Origin: an uncultured Sphingorhabdus sp.
GTDB taxonomy: Bacteria; Pseudomonadota; Alphaproteobacteria; Sphingomonadales; Sphingomonadaceae
Direction of reading: 5' to 3'
DNA length: 54,848 nucleotides
Assembly (NCBI RefSeq): GCF_937872355.1
Contig: NZ_CALMSV010000135.1
Coordinates: 1-54,848, forward strand
Positions within the stretch are counted from its first letter, which is position 1. Every line of letters starts with the position of its first letter. This document shows positions 43,762-54,848 of this stretch, in pieces. The notes under the pieces are model-generated. The model had not been told where the DNA came from and made no database searches. It was given only the letters and a program-made list of their open reading frames with translations. The position numbers and the translations under genes are program-made.

Positions 43762-43789
43762 TTGACTCTCGCCGCATAGCTGCTAATGG
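43762..43789 (+). promoter_or_regulatory. Putative rplJ-rplL promoter
   Basis: TTGACT, 16-bp spacer, TAATGG. It gives a leader of about 240 nt before rplJ, as expected for an autoregulated L10 operon. Confidence 0.55.
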
Positions 43790-43801
43790 CCGCCCCCGAC
43801 C

Positions 43802-44027
43802 GGAGGGTTCGCCCTCCATGTCACCGTCCGAGACAGTTGGTGACCGGAATTTGCCGGTCTTAATTTCCAGCCTAGACGGGGATAGACTCATTCAAGGCAC
43901 GCCTCGCGTGTCCCCGGCTGTTCGCAGCTATGAACCTTCCCCACGGACTATGTATGCGGATCGCCCATCAGGGCGTTGCGCGATTTCGTGTTGGGTTGGC
44001 CTTCAAAAGCCAATCCTGTGATTGGAG
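43802..44027 (+). ncRNA. L10-operon leader with competing hairpins
   Basis: Structured 5' leader. At its start: GGAGGG-ttcg-CCCTCC (43802-43817), then GTCACC/GGTGAC (43820-43844), which competes with GACCGG/CCGGTC (43842-43859). At its end: GGTTGGC/GCCAATC (43994-44015) competes with CCAATC/GATTGG (44010-44025), and the latter buries the rplJ ribosome-binding site. In E. coli the L10(L12)4 complex binds its leader to repress translation. A similar switch is inferred here. The region 43657-43761 before the promoter holds only a GCGCC/GGCGC hairpin. Confidence 0.6.
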
Positions 44028-44033
44028 TAATGC

Positions 44034-44549
44034 ATGAACCGTTCTGAAAAGACCGAAGCGGTTGCTGCGCTGAATGCAACCTTTAACGAAGCCGCGGTTG
44101 TCGTGGTCACCCGTAATCTGGGCCTGACCGTCGCACAGTCGACCGACCTTCGTTTGAAGATGCGTGACGCGGGTGCCGGCTACAAGGTCGCCAAGAACCG
44201 CCTTGCCAAAATCGCATTGAACGACACGCAGTACAGCCCGCTCAGCGATCTGCTGACCGGCCCGACTGCGATTGCCACATCGGGTGATCCGGTGGCCGCC
44301 GCCAAGGTTGCCGTCGAATTCGCCAAGACCAACGACAAGCTTGAAATTGTCGGCGGTGCGATGGGCTCGACCGTCCTCGATGTTGAAGGTGTCAAGGCAC
44401 TGGCTTCCATGCCGTCGCTCGATGAACTGCGCGCCAAGCTGATCGGCCTTGTCCAGGCCCCGGCTACCAAGGTTGTGCAGGTTATCTCGGCGCCTGCTGG
44501 ACAGCTGGCACGGGTTTTTGGCGCATACGCCGCCAAGGAAGCCGCATAA
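44034..44549 (+). CDS. rplJ: 50S ribosomal protein L10
   Basis: 171 residues. [20 protein letters not shown], then VKVAKNRL-like rRNA-binding segment ([15 protein letters not shown]). The C-terminal helix binds L7/L12 dimers ([12 protein letters not shown] end). Forms the base of the ribosomal stalk and usually represses its own operon. The ribosome-binding site TTGGAG lies in a potential hairpin. Confidence 0.98.
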   Translation: MNRSEKTEAVAALNATFNEAAVVVVTRNLGLTVAQSTDLRLKMRDAGAGYKVAKNRLAKIALNDTQYSPLSDLLTGPTAIATSGDPVAAAKVAVEFAKTNDKLEIVGGAMGSTVLDVEGVKALASMPSLDELRAKLIGLVQAPATKVVQVISAPAGQLARVFGAYAAKEAA

Positions 44550-44618
44550 TTTTTTCACATCACTGCGCGGCGAGCGATCGCGCGGGTAGAATTGCATAGA
44601 AATTGGAGTGTTATTGAA

Positions 44619-44996
44619 ATGGCTGATATTGAAAAGCTGGTAGAAGAACTGAGCAAGCTGACCGTTCTGGAAGCTGCTGACCTTGCCAAGGCTCTGGAAG
44701 AAAAGTGGGGCGTTTCGGCTGCTGCTGCTGTTGCTGTTGCAGCACCTGCTGCTGGCGGCGCTGCTGCTCCGGCTGCTGAAGAGCAGACCGAATTCGACGT
44801 CATCCTGACCGGCGACGGCGGCAACAAGATCGCTGTCATCAAGGAAGTCCGCGCCATCACCGCGCTCGGCCTGACCGAAGCCAAGGCTCTTGTTGAGTCG
44901 GCTCCGAAGGCGATCAAGGAAGGCGTGTCGAAGGCTGAAGCCGAAGAAATCAAGGCGAAGATCGTTGCCGCTGGCGGCACCGTCGACCTTAAGTAA
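44619..44996 (+). CDS. rplL: 50S ribosomal protein L7/L12
   Basis: 125 residues. N-terminal dimerisation domain ([20 protein letters not shown]), Ala-rich hinge (about 36-55), and C-terminal factor-binding domain ([26 protein letters not shown]). ATG 44619 chosen by homology; GGAG lies 11 bp upstream. It stands 69 bp after rplJ and is followed by a strong terminator. Confidence 0.99.
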   Translation: MADIEKLVEELSKLTVLEAADLAKALEEKWGVSAAAAVAVAAPAAGGAAAPAAEEQTEFDVILTGDGGNKIAVIKEVRAITALGLTEAKALVESAPKAIKEGVSKAEAEEIKAKIVAAGGTVDLK

Positions 44997-45024
44997 TCGA
45001 CTTTTCCCCGACGGGGGAAATGAG

Positions 45025-45054
45025 AGGGCGGTCCAGAAATGGGCCGCCCTTTTT
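45025..45054 (+). terminator. Rho-independent terminator of rplJ-rplL
   Basis: 10-bp stem AGGGCGGTCC / GGGCCGCCCT (one G-T pair), AGAAAT loop, then TTTT. A smaller hairpin TTTCCCC-gacg-GGGGAAA (45003-45020) precedes it. Confidence 0.88.
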
Positions 45055-45091
45055 CTTTGCGCTTTCAAAATGGGCACGGCATTTAGCGACC

Positions 45092-45628
45092 ATGACCAAA
45101 AATGCCGATCTCGCCGCGCTCATCCGCACCATTCCCGATTATCCCAAACCGGGCATATTGTTTCGCGATGTCTCCACGCTGTTGCTCGACGGGCAGGGTT
45201 TCCGGCAAACCATCGACCGGATGGCCGCGATGGTCTCGCCCGATACGCGACTGATCGCTGGCATTGAAGCACGGGGGTTTATTGTCGCGGCGGGGCTGAG
45301 CTATGCGCTGGGGCTCGGTAAGCTGATGCTGCGCAAACCCGGAAAGCTTCCGGGTGAGAAGATCGGCATCGACTACGCCCTTGAATATGGCACCGACCGA
45401 ATTGAGCTGCACACTGGCCAAGTGCTGCCGGGGCAGAAAGTAGTGCTGGTCGATGACCTGATCGCCACAGGCGGTACTGCACTGGCAGGTATCGAATTGA
45501 TCCGGCAGGCGGGCGGCGTAGTCGAGCAGGCGCTGTTCATTGTCGACCTGCCCGAGCTTGGCGGAGCGGAAAAGCTTCGCCAGGCAGGCGTAGAGCCGAC
45601 CGCCCTCATCGGCTTTGACGGACATTGA
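45092..45628 (+). CDS. apt: Adenine phosphoribosyltransferase
   Basis: 178 residues, converting adenine and PRPP to AMP. Marks: ALIRTIPDYPKPGILFRDVS, IAGIEARGFIVAA, LMLRKPGKLPGE and the PRPP loop VVLVDDLIATGGTA. ATG 45092 by homology; the frame is open from 45020 through the terminator. The next gene, a nucleosidase likely to release adenine, overlaps its stop, so the pair forms a purine-salvage unit. Confidence 0.96.
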   Translation: MTKNADLAALIRTIPDYPKPGILFRDVSTLLLDGQGFRQTIDRMAAMVSPDTRLIAGIEARGFIVAAGLSYALGLGKLMLRKPGKLPGEKIGIDYALEYGTDRIELHTGQVLPGQKVVLVDDLIATGGTALAGIELIRQAGGVVEQALFIVDLPELGGAEKLRQAGVEPTALIGFDGH

Positions 45629-46299
45629 AGCAGGTTCTCCTCCTCGCAGCGCTGCCCGAAGAAGCGGATGCCTTCCTCCCCGGTCAGGGTCGTGTCATCG
45701 AAGGCGAGCCGGTACAGGTCCGTGTGGTCGAAACGGGTGGAGTCCGGATCACTATTGTCACCTGCGGCCTTGGCAAGGTCAATGCCGCGCTGGCGGTCGG
45801 GCGGTATGCCGACGCCGAAGCCGCACTCGTCGCGATGACCGGAACGTGCGGGCGGATCGGCCCGATATCAGGGGATTGCTTCTGGATCGAAAGGGCCATC
45901 CAGCACGATTATGGCGCACAGCAGTCATCAGGCTTCACCCATTATCGCGCGGGCGACTGGCCGATGGGTGCGGCACGCGACCACGCCTTTACAGCAATGT
46001 CCGACCCCGGATTGGGACTTCCGCACGCTAGCATCGCCAGCGGCGACCTATTTCTCGAATGCACGGACACAGCAGAGGCACTTGCCGAGCGGTTGGGCAC
46101 CCACCTCGTAGACATGGAAGTTGCCGCCGTCGCTCAAGCTGCCGAAGTCCTCGGCCTGCCTTGGGCTGCCATAAAAGCGGAAACCGACGGTGCAGACGGC
46201 GATAGCGCGGGCGATTTCAGCGCAAACCTGAAACGAGCTGCGAGGAAAGCGGCGGAAGCCATGGAGCAACTGCTTGTCAAAAGCGCCCCTTCGGCTTGA
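45625..46299 (+). CDS. MTA/SAH nucleosidase-like phosphorylase-family protein, TTG start
   Basis: 224 residues of the PNP/UDP nucleosidase family. KQVLLLAALPEEADAF at the start, GLGKVNAALAVG, HLVDMEVAAVAQAA (the base/ribose-contacting Met-Glu) and AIKAETDGADGDS, corresponding to the catalytic Asp region. The start is TTG 45625, overlapping the apt stop (TTGA), so translation is coupled. Expected to cleave 5'-methylthioadenosine or S-adenosylhomocysteine to adenine, feeding Apt. The family also holds other nucleosidases, so the exact substrate is open. Confidence 0.85.
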   Translation: MKQVLLLAALPEEADAFLPGQGRVIEGEPVQVRVVETGGVRITIVTCGLGKVNAALAVGRYADAEAALVAMTGTCGRIGPISGDCFWIERAIQHDYGAQQSSGFTHYRAGDWPMGAARDHAFTAMSDPGLGLPHASIASGDLFLECTDTAEALAERLGTHLVDMEVAAVAQAAEVLGLPWAAIKAETDGADGDSAGDFSANLKRAARKAAEAMEQLLVKSAPSA

Positions 46300-46324
46300 C
46301 CCCAACCGGCCAAAACCCTATAAG
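46296..46324 (+). promoter_or_regulatory. Sigma-70 promoter of rpoB-rpoC
   Basis: TTGACC, 17-bp spacer, TATAAG: the best housekeeping promoter in the window. The -35 overlaps the stop codon of the preceding gene. A leader of about 180 nt follows up to rpoB; I see no clear terminator or ORF in it. Confidence 0.75.
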
Positions 46325-46512
46325 GTTTCTTATCCACCCTATCTTTCGGGATCGGGGCAAAACGCGCATTGCCTCCAACGAATTGAAAGATAAGGTTTTC
46401 TGACGCGCTAAGGCTGCTGGTTGCATCCCGAATCCGGGGGCGATGCCATGCGGCCTTTTCGTTGTCGGAAATTGCGCTCAATGTTTTGATATAGACGAGG
46501 CTGAGCAACTCC

Positions 46513-49500
46513 ATGGCTAAAGCAGCGGTTTCCGCATCGCTGGGCGCATCCACCGCCCTGTCGCGCTCCAAGCGCATTCGCAAGATTTTCGGCAACATCC
46601 ACGAAGTGATCGATATGCCGAACCTGATCGAGGTTCAGCGCGAGAGCTATGAACAGTTCCTGCGTAGCGATCCGTCGATCGGCTATGTGTCTGGTCTCGA
46701 AAAGACTCTGCGCAGCGTCTTCCCGATCCGCGACTTCGCCGGAACCTGCGAGCTCGACTTCGTCAATTACGAACTCGAAGATCCGAAATATGACGTTGAG
46801 GAGTGCCGCCAGCGCGGGATCACTTACTCGGCACAGATGAAGGTCACGCTCCGCCTGATCGTCTTTGAAGTCGACCCCGATACCGAAGCGCGTTCGGTTC
46901 TCGATATCAAGGAGCAGGACGTCTATATGGGCGAAATGCCCCTGATGACGGGCAATGGCACCTTCTTCATCAACGGCACCGAGCGCGTCATCGTTTCGCA
47001 GATGCACCGTTCGCCGGGCGTGCTGTTCGACCATGACCGTGGCAAGACCCACTCGTCGGGCAAATATCTGTTCGCTGCACGCGTCATTCCATATCGCGGT
47101 TCATGGCTCGATTTTGAGTTCGACGCGAAGGACATCGTCAACGTCCGTATCGACCGCAAGCGCAAGCTGCCGGTCACGACCTTGCTCTATTCACTCGGCC
47201 TCAACAGCGAAGAAATCCTCAACCATTTCTATGACCGCGTGACCTTTGCTCGCGCCAAGGGTGGCTGGAAGATTCCGTTCAACGCCGAACAATGGCGCGC
47301 GTCGAAGCCGAGCTTTGACATTGTCGATGCCAAGTCGGGCGAGGTGATCTTCCCCGCAGGGCAGAAGATCACGCCGCGCGCGGCCAACAAGGCGGTCAAG
47401 GACGGTCTTGAAGAGCTGTTGATCCCGACCGAGGAAATCTTCGGCCGCTATTCGGCGTTCGATCTTGTCGACGACAAGACCGGTCGCATCTATGTCGAAG
47501 CAGGCGACGAAATCACCGCTGAAAACCTTGAAGCACTCGACAAAGCCGGCATCGACAGCCTCGAGCTGCTCGACATCGATCATGTCATCACCGGCGCCTG
47601 GATGCGCAACACGCTCAAGGCTGACAAGGCCGAGAATCGCGACATGGGTCTCGATGCGATCTACCGCGTCATGCGCCCCGGCGAACCGCCGACCCGCGAA
47701 ACTGCAGAGGCACTGTTCGCTGGCCTGTTCTTCGACCCTGACCGGTACGACCTGTCGGCGGTTGGTCGCGTGAAGCTCAACATGCGCCTTGGCCTTGATG
47801 CCGAAGACACGCTGACCACGCTGCGCACCGAAGATATCCTCGCGGTGGTCAAGGAACTGGTCAACCTCAAGGACGGCAAGGGCGAAATCGACGATATCGA
47901 CAATCTCGGCAATCGCCGTGTCCGTTCGGTCGGCGAATTGCTCGAAAACCAGTATCGCGTCGGCCTGCTGCGTATGGAACGCGCGGTCAAGGAACGCATG
48001 AGCTCGGTCGACGTTTCGACAGTGATGCCGAACGACCTGATCAACGCCAAGCCGGCAGTAGCAGCCGTGCGCGAATTCTTTGGTTCGTCGCAGCTGTCGC
48101 AGTTTATGGACCAGACCAATCCGCTGTCGGAAGTCACCCACAAGCGCCGCGTTTCGGCACTTGGGCCGGGTGGTCTGACCCGCGAGCGCGCAGGCTTCGA
48201 AGTCCGCGACGTTCACCCGACGCACTATGGCCGTATCTGCCCGATTGAAACGCCGGAAGGCCCGAACATCGGTCTGATCAACTCGCTGGCGTCATTCAGC
48301 CGGGTCAATAAATATGGCTTCATTGAAACGCCGTATCGCAAGATTGTCGACGGCAAGGTGACCGAAGAGGTCGTCTATCTGTCGGCAATGGAAGAAGCCA
48401 AGCACACGATCGCGCAGGCAAACGCAGAGCTGACCGCCGATGGCAGCTTTGTCGAGGAACTGATCTCGGCGCGTGAAGCCGGTGAATTCCTGATGGCACC
48501 TCGCGGCCAGATCACCTTGATGGACGTCAGCCCCAAGCAGCTGGTTTCGGTTGCAGCATCGCTCATTCCCTTCCTGGAAAATGACGACGCCAACCGCGCG
48601 CTGATGGGATCGAACATGCAACGTCAGGCTGTGCCACTGCTGCGTGCAGAGGCACCGTTTGTCGGTACCGGTATGGAAGCCACCGTGGCGCGCGATTCGG
48701 GCGCTGCAATTTCGGCCCGCCGCACCGGTATTGTCGATCAGGTCGACGCGACGCGTATCGTTGTCCGCGTCACCGGCGAAGTCGAAGCCGGCCAGTCGGG
48801 CGTCGACATCTACACGCTGCAGAAATATCAGCGTTCGAACCAGTCAACCTGCATCAACCAGAAGCCTCTGGTGAAAGTGGGTGACGCGATCGAGGCAGGC
48901 GATATCATCGCCGACGGCCCGTCGACCGAACTGGGTGAACTCGCTCTCGGCAAGAACGCGCTCGTCGCCTTCATGCCCTGGAACGGCTATAACTACGAAG
49001 ACTCGATCCTGATTTCGGAACGCATCGTGAAGGACGACGTGTTCACTTCGATCCATATCGAGGAATTCGAAGTCATGGCCCGCGACACCAAGCTTGGGCC
49101 CGAAGATATTACCCGCGACATCCCCAATGTGGGTGAGGAAGCTCTGCGCAACCTCGACGAAGCGGGCATCGTCTATATCGGTGCAGAAGTGCATCCGGGC
49201 GACATCCTCGTCGGCAAAATCACTCCCAAGGGTGAATCGCCGATGACCCCGGAAGAAAAGCTGCTGCGCGCGATCTTTGGTGAAAAAGCCAGCGATGTGC
49301 GCGACACCTCGCTCCGCCTGCCGCCGGGCGTTTCGGGTACCATCGTTGAAGTGCGCGTCTTCAACCGCCACGGCATCGACAAGGACGAGCGCGCGATGGC
49401 CATCGAACGCGAGGAAATCGAACGCCTTGCGAAGGACCGCGAAGACGAACGCTCGATCCTCAACCGCGCAACCTACAACCGTCTGAAGGACATGCTGGTC

Positions 49501-50685
49501 GGCCAGACTGCTGCCGCCAGCCCCAAGGGCATCAAGAAGGGCGAAAAGATTTCGGAAGAAAATCTTGCCGAAGTCGAACGTCACGAATGGTGGAAGATTG
49601 CGGTTACCGACGACAAGGTCCAGTCAGACCTTGAAGCGGTGAAGGCGCAGTATGACGAGACCGCCAAGGCGATTCAGGAGAAGTTCGAGGATCGCAAGGA
49701 AAAGCTCGAACGCGGCGACGAACTCGCCCCGGGCGTGCTCAAAATGGTCAAGGTTTTTGTCGCCATCAAGCGCAAGCTGCAGCCGGGCGACAAGATGGCC
49801 GGCCGCCATGGTAACAAGGGTATTATCAGCCGCATCCTGCCGCAGGAAGACATGCCTTTCCTCGCCGACGGTACGCCGGTCGATTTCGTGCTGAACCCGC
49901 TCGGCGTGCCTTCGCGCATGAATGTCGGGCAGATCTTCGAAACGCACCTTGGCTGGGCTGCCCGTGGTCTTGGCAAGCAGATCCAGACGGCACTTGAAGA
50001 TTGGCGCGCTGCCAATCCGAACCCCGAAGCTGGTGCGCCACCCGAAGCCATCCGTGACCGTCTGGTCGATATCTATGGTGACAATTACACCGCAGAGATC
50101 AAGGGTCGCTCGGATAGCGACATCATCGAGCTGGCCGGAAATCTGACCGCAGGCGTACCGATGGGCACGCCGGTGTTCGACGGAGCGAAGGAGCAGGACG
50201 TTGCCGACATGCTGGCACGCGCCGGTTTCGACGTTTCGGGGCAGAGCGACCTTTATGATGGCCGTACCGGTGACAAGTTCGACCGCAAGGTGACCGTGGG
50301 CTACATGTATATGCTCAAACTGCACCACTTGGTCGACGACAAGATCCACGCCCGTTCGATCGGTCCCTACAGCCTCGTCACCCAGCAGCCGCTGGGCGGT
50401 AAGGCGCAGTTTGGTGGCCAGCGCTTCGGGGAAATGGAGGTCTGGGCGCTTCAGGCCTATGGCGCAGCCTATACGCTGCAGGAAATGCTGACGGTGAAAT
50501 CGGACGACGTGGTCGGCCGCACCAAGGTGTACGAAGCGATCGTCAAGGGCGACGATACCTTCGAAGCCGGCATTCCGGAGAGCTTCAACGTTCTCGTCAA
50601 GGAAATGCGCTCGCTCGGTCTCAATGTCGACCTGAAGTCGATCAACGATGCCGAAGAAGACGATCTGCCGGAGGCTGCGGAATAA
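46513..50685 (+). CDS. rpoB: DNA-directed RNA polymerase subunit beta
   Basis: 1390 residues, normal alphaproteobacterial length. The rifampicin region [20 protein letters not shown] is of wild-type form. Also seen: [20 protein letters not shown], the flap, [12 protein letters not shown] with catalytic-centre lysines near the C-terminal third, and the end region [20 protein letters not shown]. rpoC follows after 83 bp. Long open frames on the opposite strand are codon-bias shadows. Confidence 0.99.
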   Translation: MAKAAVSASLGASTALSRSKRIRKIFGNIHEVIDMPNLIEVQRESYEQFLRSDPSIGYVSGLEKTLRSVFPIRDFAGTCELDFVNYELEDPKYDVEECRQRGITYSAQMKVTLRLIVFEVDPDTEARSVLDIKEQDVYMGEMPLMTGNGTFFINGTERVIVSQMHRSPGVLFDHDRGKTHSSGKYLFAARVIPYRGSWLDFEFDAKDIVNVRIDRKRKLPVTTLLYSLGLNSEEILNHFYDRVTFARAKGGWKIPFNAEQWRASKPSFDIVDAKSGEVIFPAGQKITPRAANKAVKDGLEELLIPTEEIFGRYSAFDLVDDKTGRIYVEAGDEITAENLEALDKAGIDSLELLDIDHVITGAWMRNTLKADKAENRDMGLDAIYRVMRPGEPPTRETAEALFAGLFFDPDRYDLSAVGRVKLNMRLGLDAEDTLTTLRTEDILAVVKELVNLKDGKGEIDDIDNLGNRRVRSVGELLENQYRVGLLRMERAVKERMSSVDVSTVMPNDLINAKPAVAAVREFFGSSQLSQFMDQTNPLSEVTHKRRVSALGPGGLTRERAGFEVRDVHPTHYGRICPIETPEGPNIGLINSLASFSRVNKYGFIETPYRKIVDGKVTEEVVYLSAMEEAKHTIAQANAELTADGSFVEELISAREAGEFLMAPRGQITLMDVSPKQLVSVAASLIPFLENDDANRALMGSNMQRQAVPLLRAEAPFVGTGMEATVARDSGAAISARRTGIVDQVDATRIVVRVTGEVEAGQSGVDIYTLQKYQRSNQSTCINQKPLVKVGDAIEAGDIIADGPSTELGELALGKNALVAFMPWNGYNYEDSILISERIVKDDVFTSIHIEEFEVMARDTKLGPEDITRDIPNVGEEALRNLDEAGIVYIGAEVHPGDILVGKITPKGESPMTPEEKLLRAIFGEKASDVRDTSLRLPPGVSGTIVEVRVFNRHGIDKDERAMAIEREEIERLAKDREDERSILNRATYNRLKDMLVGQTAAASPKGIKKGEKISEENLAEVERHEWWKIAVTDDKVQSDLEAVKAQYDETAKAIQEKFEDRKEKLERGDELAPGVLKMVKVFVAIKRKLQPGDKMAGRHGNKGIISRILPQEDMPFLADGTPVDFVLNPLGVPSRMNVGQIFETHLGWAARGLGKQIQTALEDWRAANPNPEAGAPPEAIRDRLVDIYGDNYTAEIKGRSDSDIIELAGNLTAGVPMGTPVFDGAKEQDVADMLARAGFDVSGQSDLYDGRTGDKFDRKVTVGYMYMLKLHHLVDDKIHARSIGPYSLVTQQPLGGKAQFGGQRFGEMEVWALQAYGAAYTLQEMLTVKSDDVVGRTKVYEAIVKGDDTFEAGIPESFNVLVKEMRSLGLNVDLKSINDAEEDDLPEAAE

Positions 50686-50692
50686 GAAAGCC

Positions 50693-50712
50693 GGGCGGCA
50701 GAAATGCCGCCC
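50693..50712 (+). other. Stable hairpin between rpoB and rpoC
   Basis: 8-bp perfect stem GGGCGGCA / TGCCGCCC with a GAAA tetraloop, 8 bp after the rpoB stop. It is followed by CCTTTCCC rather than a T run, so it may be an mRNA-processing or stability element rather than a terminator. Confidence 0.6.
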
Positions 50713-50768
50713 CTTTCCCGCCCTATGGATGAAATTTCGGAGCCTTTCTGCTCCATGAGGACACAAAG

Positions 50769-54848
<4,080 letters not shown>

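Noticed and set aside
46609..50685. Possible rifampicin-resistance substitution in rpoB
   Set aside because: The resistance region reads as wild type; the QT in place of QN near it is probably lineage variation.
49624..50766. 380-residue antisense frame in rpoB
   Set aside because: Shadow of conserved rpoB sequence.

Overview
The window is about 55 kb of a G+C-rich alphaproteobacterial chromosome. The best fit is Sphingomonadales (a Sphingopyxis/Sphingorhabdus-like sphingomonad). The grounds are gene content (two TonB-dependent receptors, the mutY - DUF721 - twin DsbA - smc block, a proteobacterial/plant-type gshA, DUF11/GEVED surface proteins) and the rpoB/rpoC sequences. No phage, IS element or CRISPR array is visible. 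It is housekeeping chromosome with accessory genes inserted between blocks of the translation/transcription cluster.

Layout. (1) 1-10.5 kb: a partial serine hydrolase, mutY, a DciA-like DUF721 gene, two DsbA-type thioredoxin-fold proteins, smc, then ubiA with an aldo/keto reductase, and rsmE. (2) 10.6-14.8 kb: two secreted proteins sharing a homologous C-terminal DUF11 module. (3) 14.8-18.6 kb: gshA and a TonB-dependent receptor. (4) 18.7-25.6 kb: tRNA-Trp, then a GPH transporter and a PhyH-type dioxygenase, then a convergent TonB receptor-phytase operon behind a tandem Pho box, then secE-nusG. (5) 25.7-31.1 kb: an orphan secretin, a proteinase-K-like subtilase, acyl-CoA thioesterase II, and a leftward operon of a haem-oxygenase-like diiron protein with a cupin. 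(6) 31.4-32.5 kb: rplK-rplA. (7) 32.6-43.7 kb: NamZ-type muramidase, sodium:solute symporter, a REP pair, TauE/SafE with an Rrf2 regulator, a cold-shock gene with infA, a chrA broken by an in-frame amber codon, and an ECF sigma island. (8) 43.7-54.8 kb: rplJ-rplL with a structured leader, apt with a nucleosidase, and rpoB-rpoC (rpoC runs off the end).

The classical tRNA-Trp-secE-nusG-rplKAJL-rpoBC order is intact, but it is split by insertions of about 6, 5.8, 11.5 and 1.5 kb.

The most interesting system is the ECF island at 39.1-43.7 kb. A sigma factor and its membrane anti-sigma factor lie divergent to a secreted subtilase with an Ala/Glu/Asp-rich pro-region. They are followed by a secreted Asp/Gly/Arg repeat protein and an outer-membrane barrel. 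The same promoter pattern, GGAAT-N16-CGTT, occurs upstream of the subtilase, the sigma gene and the repeat-protein gene, so the island looks like a self-contained regulon of one sigma factor. Other notable signals are the four-unit Pho box ahead of the receptor-phytase operon, two mutually exclusive hairpins around the rplJ ribosome-binding site, and the diiron-oxidase/cupin operon of unknown product.
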